Below, piece by piece: positions 5,904-7,857 of a stretch of 7,857 bases of DNA. The stretch covers positions 1 through 7,857 of the forward strand of contig CANRXD010000063.1 in NCBI GenBank assembly GCA_947643685.1, written 5' to 3'. The translations under genes and the position numbers were made by a program. This DNA comes from an uncultured Clostridium sp. Its GTDB lineage: Bacteria; Bacillota; Clostridia; Lachnospirales; Lachnospiraceae. Under the pieces are notes generated by a model. That model made no database searches, was not told the DNA's origin, and was given only the letters and a program-made list of their open reading frames with translations. The stretch's first letter is position 1. Each line of letters opens with the position of its first letter.

Positions 5904-6041
5904 ATGGACATGAAAACCAGAATTTTAAGAAGTTTGTCACAGGCTACCTGTGATAAAACTGAGTTGAATCAGACCATTTTGAAATTTAAAAAACGTTTTG
6001 ATGAGGCAAATGCCGCCATTGGCGGAAAGAAGAAAAAATAG
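5904..6041 (+). CDS. Small uncharacterised protein (45 aa) between trmB and trxA
   Basis: 45 residues beginning MDMKTRILRSLSQ and ending AAIGGKKKK. It is basic, with one Cys (residue 16), a probable amphipathic helix in the middle (LNQTILKFKKRFDEA) and a lysine tail. There is no signal peptide or membrane segment. AAGGTG lies 4 nt before the first ATG and 10 nt before the second (5910), so the true start may be the second Met. Its stop (6039-6041) is 12 nt before trxA, and the stop codon forms part of TAGGAG, the ribosome binding site of trxA. That tight spacing, plus the site upstream, is the main reason to call it real. I recognise no family. It could bind nucleic acid (basic tail) or simply couple translation to trxA. 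Confidence 0.6.
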   Translation: MDMKTRILRSLSQATCDKTELNQTILKFKKRFDEANAAIGGKKKK

Positions 6042-6053
6042 GAGATACAAAAT

Positions 6054-6371
6054 ATGGAAAAAGTGTTTACAAGTGCGAATTTTGATGCAGAAGTACTGGG
6101 CTCGTCCATGCCGGTTCTGGTGGATTTTTTTGCTGTCTGGTGCGGTCCCTGTAAAATGATGGCTCCGGCTATTGAAAAGCTGGCTGAAGAGTATGAGGGA
6201 AAAGCCGTGGTAGGAAAGCTGGATGTGGATGAAAGCATGGATATTGCAGGCAGATATGGTGTTATGAACATTCCCACACTGATTATTTTCAAAAATGGAG
6301 AGATTGTTTCTAAGTTTGTGGGTCTTCAGAATAAAAATGAGTTAAAGAAGGCGTTGGATGCGGCACTCTAA
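6054..6371 (+). CDS. trxA: Thioredoxin
   Basis: A 105-residue cytoplasmic thioredoxin, which reduces protein disulfides and is itself recycled by thioredoxin reductase (not in this window). The classic active site WCGPC is at residues 29-33, preceded by the buried Asp (D24, in LVDFFA). The cis-proline loop is at 73-75 (IPT, P74), followed by IIFKNGE and a terminal helix starting near residue 94. Length and all key residues are normal, so it should be active. The ATG at 6054 follows TAGGAG with a 9-10 nt spacer. It lies 12 nt after the 45-residue small ORF and downstream of trmB, probably as the last gene of that operon; the inverted-repeat element at 6391-6541, which ends in a T7 tract, begins 20 nt after the stop. 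Confidence 0.97.
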   Translation: MEKVFTSANFDAEVLGSSMPVLVDFFAVWCGPCKMMAPAIEKLAEEYEGKAVVGKLDVDESMDIAGRYGVMNIPTLIIFKNGEIVSKFVGLQNKNELKKALDAAL

Positions 6372-6390
6372 ACCGCAGAAAAAACCAGTT

Positions 6391-6541
6391 GTAGCAGTTC
6401 AGCCTTGCATCTTCTTGCCCGCGTATCGCGGACAAGAAGCTTGTGACGTCCGCCTTATGAAGACTCCGTGTAAAAAATGTTTACGAAAACAAGCTTTCGA
6501 CACGTTTTTTACCCGGAATCTTCGCAAGGCTGAACTGTTAC
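6391..6541 (+). repeat. Inverted-repeat-bounded element, likely also the trxA terminator
   Basis: The 18-bp ends, GTAGCAGTTCAGCCTTGC (6391-6408) and 6524-6541, are complementary at 17 positions, and the odd pair is G-U in RNA. Inside are two further stems. 6411-6439 has CTTCTTG/CAAGAAG, a C-A mismatch, CCGCG/CGCGG and loop TAT. 6459-6523 has GAAGA/TCTTC, TCCG/CGGA and a TAAAAAA/TTTTTTA stem, topped by CGAAA/TTTCG. The whole would fold as a three-way junction. The right end is followed at once by A and TTTTTTT (6543-6549), so read on the plus strand it has the form of an intrinsic terminator for trxA. Its terminal sequence CTGAACTGTTAC is identical to that of the element at 4801-4961. Confidence 0.75.
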
Positions 6542-6569
6542 ATTTTTTTCAAAAAAGCAAAAAAAGGTG

Positions 6570-6598
6570 TTGACTTTTTGGAATGTATGTCATATAAT
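6570..6598 (+). promoter_or_regulatory. Promoter of tRNA-Lys
   Basis: TTGACT (6570-6575), a 17-bp spacer and a perfect TATAAT (6593-6598). The predicted start near 6605 gives a 35-nt leader before the tRNA. This is the best sigma-A promoter in the window, as expected for a tRNA gene. Confidence 0.88.
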
Positions 6599-6639
6599 AA
6601 TGGACGTGTTAAGGAAATAGTATAAAAAACAAAAAATTA

Positions 6640-6712
6640 GCGCCTTTAGCTCAGTTGGTAGAGCAGTAGACTCTTAATCTATTTGTCCGGGGTTCGAGCC
6701 CCCGAAGGCGCA
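6640..6712 (+). tRNA. tRNA-Lys (anticodon CTT)
   Basis: 73 nt with all arms paired: acceptor GCGCCTT/AAGGCGC, D arm GCTC/GAGC, anticodon stem GTAGA/TCTAT (one G-U), T arm CGGGG/CCCCG with loop TTCGAGC, discriminator A. The seven-base anticodon loop is CTCTTAA, so the anticodon is CTT, reading AAG (Lys). The 3' CCA is not encoded. The plus-strand T7 tract at 6759-6765 may end the transcript, but I find no convincing stem before it. Confidence 0.96.
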
Positions 6713-6788
6713 CGGGAAAGTGCTGATTTTGCAGACATAGTTGTTGCGGGGTCGGTGCTTTTTTTGTGTCCGGAAAGCGGAAAGCCAA

Positions 6789-6800
6789 AATCTATTTGTC
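6789..6800 (+). repeat. 12-bp direct repeat of tRNA-Lys sequence (possible att-related site)
   Basis: AATCTATTTGTC occurs here and inside the tRNA at 6676-6687 (3' side of the anticodon arm into the variable region), 113 bp apart. The match stops sharply at both ends. Position between a tRNA and an integrase gene suggests a recombination-related site, but it is shorter than most tRNA att cores and does not reach the tRNA 3' end. Confidence 0.35.
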
Positions 6801-6813
6801 TAAGGAAGATGAT

Positions 6814-6850
6814 GGAGGAAAGAGGCCGTGCCCTGGCGCACGGCCCCTCC
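6814..6850 (-). terminator. GC-rich hairpin downstream of the recombinase gene
   Basis: A perfect 8-bp stem GGCCGTGC (6824-6831) with GCACGGCC (6838-6845), loop CCTGGC, extended by GGAGG (6814-6818) with CCTCC (6846-6850) across a bulge. It lies just after the recombinase stop codon. The minus-strand tail TCTTTCC is only modestly U-rich, so termination efficiency is uncertain. Confidence 0.55.
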
Positions 6851-6854
6851 TGTA

Positions 6855-7857
6855 TTAATAGGACTTCCGGAAAAAGATGGGATCCAGACGGTAAATATCT
6901 GTTCTTAAAATCTGGTTCTGGGAAGCCAGATGCAGGTAATTCCTTGTGACCGTATAATCGTAATGCCCAAGTAAAATCCGCAAAGATTCCAGGTTCCCGC
7001 CGCCCATGATGTAGGATGTTGCAAAGGTATGACGCAAAAGATGAGGATGAATCCTCTCAATCCCTGTCTCCCTCCTGATGCAGAGAAACAGGGAACGGAG
7101 AACCGAATAGCTGATGCCGGCGCCGCCGTTCTTACTGGAAAAGAGGCGGCCGGCCGGATGGCACATCTTGATATATTCCTGAAGCATGGAAGCCAGGGGC
7201 GGGCACATGATCACAATCCTGGACTTATTTCCCTTGCTTCTGTTGACGGCGATGGCTCCGGAGGTGAAAAGGAGGTCTTTCGGAGAAAGGTTTATGACCT
7301 CACAGGCCCTGAGGCCGGCATCCAGCATCAGATGGACAATACAGAGATTCCTCAGGCCAAGCGGGGTTTTGCGGTCAAAAAGACTGTCAATAAGAACAAC
7401 CTCCGAATCCAGAAGAGGGATGATCTGGTCACTGTCTCCGCGGGGAAGCCGCAGCCCTTTTGTAAAACGAATAGCAGTATATTCGTTGTCGTGAAGAAAG
7501 TTAAAGAATGCCTTAACCGCCCGCATATAAGAATTTACGGTATTCGACTTTATATGGCCGGAGACATCCATGGAATCGTAAAGAGGATGGCTGTCATACC
7601 GGGACTTGGAACGCAGCCATACGACATACTGCACAAGGATATCCCTGGGAAGGTCATTTACAGGGATGTGATCGGCGCGGTCATTTAAAATCTTTTCGGC
7701 ATACTGCACAAAATAGAACACATTCCGCCTGTAATAAATCAATGTACTGGAAGACCAGTATACGCTGCCGTTCTGGAGGAAACAATCATACGCCTGCTTC
7801 AGTAGGGCAATCGCAAAGTCATAAATAGTAATACAGGCATTGAAAAATAAGGATTTT
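6855..7857 (-). CDS. Tyrosine recombinase/integrase, partial (5' end beyond window)
   Basis: This enzyme cuts and rejoins DNA through a covalent 3'-phosphotyrosine. The sequence shows an N-terminal SAM-like DNA-binding domain and a catalytic domain with all key residues: the first Arg in DAGLRACEV, Lys in RSKGNKSR, H-L-L-R-H at the HxxR box, GH in LLGHYDY, and the nucleophile Tyr in VTRNYLHL. The end is at 6855 (TAA). The frame remains open to the right edge, and upstream codons encode a plausible continuation of the N-terminal domain (…LLKQAYDCFLQNG…). A TTG at 7742 would cut that domain, so I treat the gene as truncated by the window, not starting there. It points at tRNA-Lys, ending 142 bp from it, as in elements integrated at tRNA genes. 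It could alternatively be a stand-alone Xer-like recombinase. Confidence 0.9.
   Translation of the reverse strand, partial: KSLFFNACITIYDFAIALLKQAYDCFLQNGSVYWSSSTLIYYRRNVFYFVQYAEKILNDRADHIPVNDLPRDILVQYVVWLRSKSRYDSHPLYDSMDVSGHIKSNTVNSYMRAVKAFFNFLHDNEYTAIRFTKGLRLPRGDSDQIIPLLDSEVVLIDSLFDRKTPLGLRNLCIVHLMLDAGLRACEVINLSPKDLLFTSGAIAVNRSKGNKSRIVIMCPPLASMLQEYIKMCHPAGRLFSSKNGGAGISYSVLRSLFLCIRRETGIERIHPHLLRHTFATSYIMGGGNLESLRILLGHYDYTVTRNYLHLASQNQILRTDIYRLDPIFFRKSY

Noticed and set aside
6710..6765. Intrinsic terminator of tRNA-Lys
   Set aside because: A T7 tract is present, but the only stems (such as GCAC/GTGC at 6710-6723) are short, and that one overlaps the tRNA acceptor.
7029..7688. 219-codon plus-strand frame
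   Set aside because: Antisense shadow of the recombinase gene, whose catalytic residues are all present.
1..7857. CRISPR array
   Set aside because: No series of evenly spaced identical repeats; the repeats seen are inverted ends of two elements and a protein-coding duplication.

Overview
The window looks like chromosomal DNA from a low-to-mid GC Gram-positive anaerobe of the Clostridia, most likely Lachnospiraceae-like. The reasons are strong AGGAGG-type ribosome binding sites, sigma-A promoters, a bacterial V-type ATPase operon, Firmicutes-style TrmB and thioredoxin, and long hairpin repeats between genes. This placement is inference from gene content, not from a search.

Left part (1-2630), minus strand: the first three genes of a V-type ATPase operon, read leftwards. 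They are a small coiled-coil stalk subunit (G/H-like), subunit C (AC39 family), and subunit I, which runs off the left edge just after its membrane domain begins. Spacing is 3 and 16 nt, so they are co-transcribed from a promoter at 2592-2621. A divergent LysR-type regulator (2803-3717, plus) has its own promoter interleaved with the ATPase promoter, and two AT-rich dyads lie just beyond. It ends in a perfect 16-bp terminator stem shared with the convergent gene 3746-4552. That gene encodes a membrane protein with a DUF4145-like cytoplasmic part, one membrane helix, a Thr/Glu linker and an extracellular SH3b domain.

Middle (4553-5207): 655 bases without a credible gene, but densely structured. 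4593-4781 folds on paper into a closed, multi-hairpin RNA-like structure with GNRA loops and tandem G-A pairs. It is followed by a 161-bp element (4801-4961) with perfect 13-bp inverted ends. The promoter of the next operon follows.

Right part (5083-6541), plus strand: trmB (tRNA m7G46 methyltransferase), a 45-residue uncharacterised small ORF, and trxA (thioredoxin with WCGPC). The unit is closed by a second inverted-repeat element (6391-6541). This shares its terminal sequence with the 4801-4961 element and runs into a T7 tract, so it probably also terminates transcription.

Far right (6570-7857): tRNA-Lys(CTT) with a near-consensus promoter, then a convergent tyrosine recombinase whose N-terminus lies beyond the right edge. 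This is the usual arrangement at the edge of an element integrated at a tRNA gene. A 12-bp repeat of tRNA sequence lies between the two. The most unusual material is the structured non-coding DNA at 4593-4961 and 6391-6541, not the protein genes.
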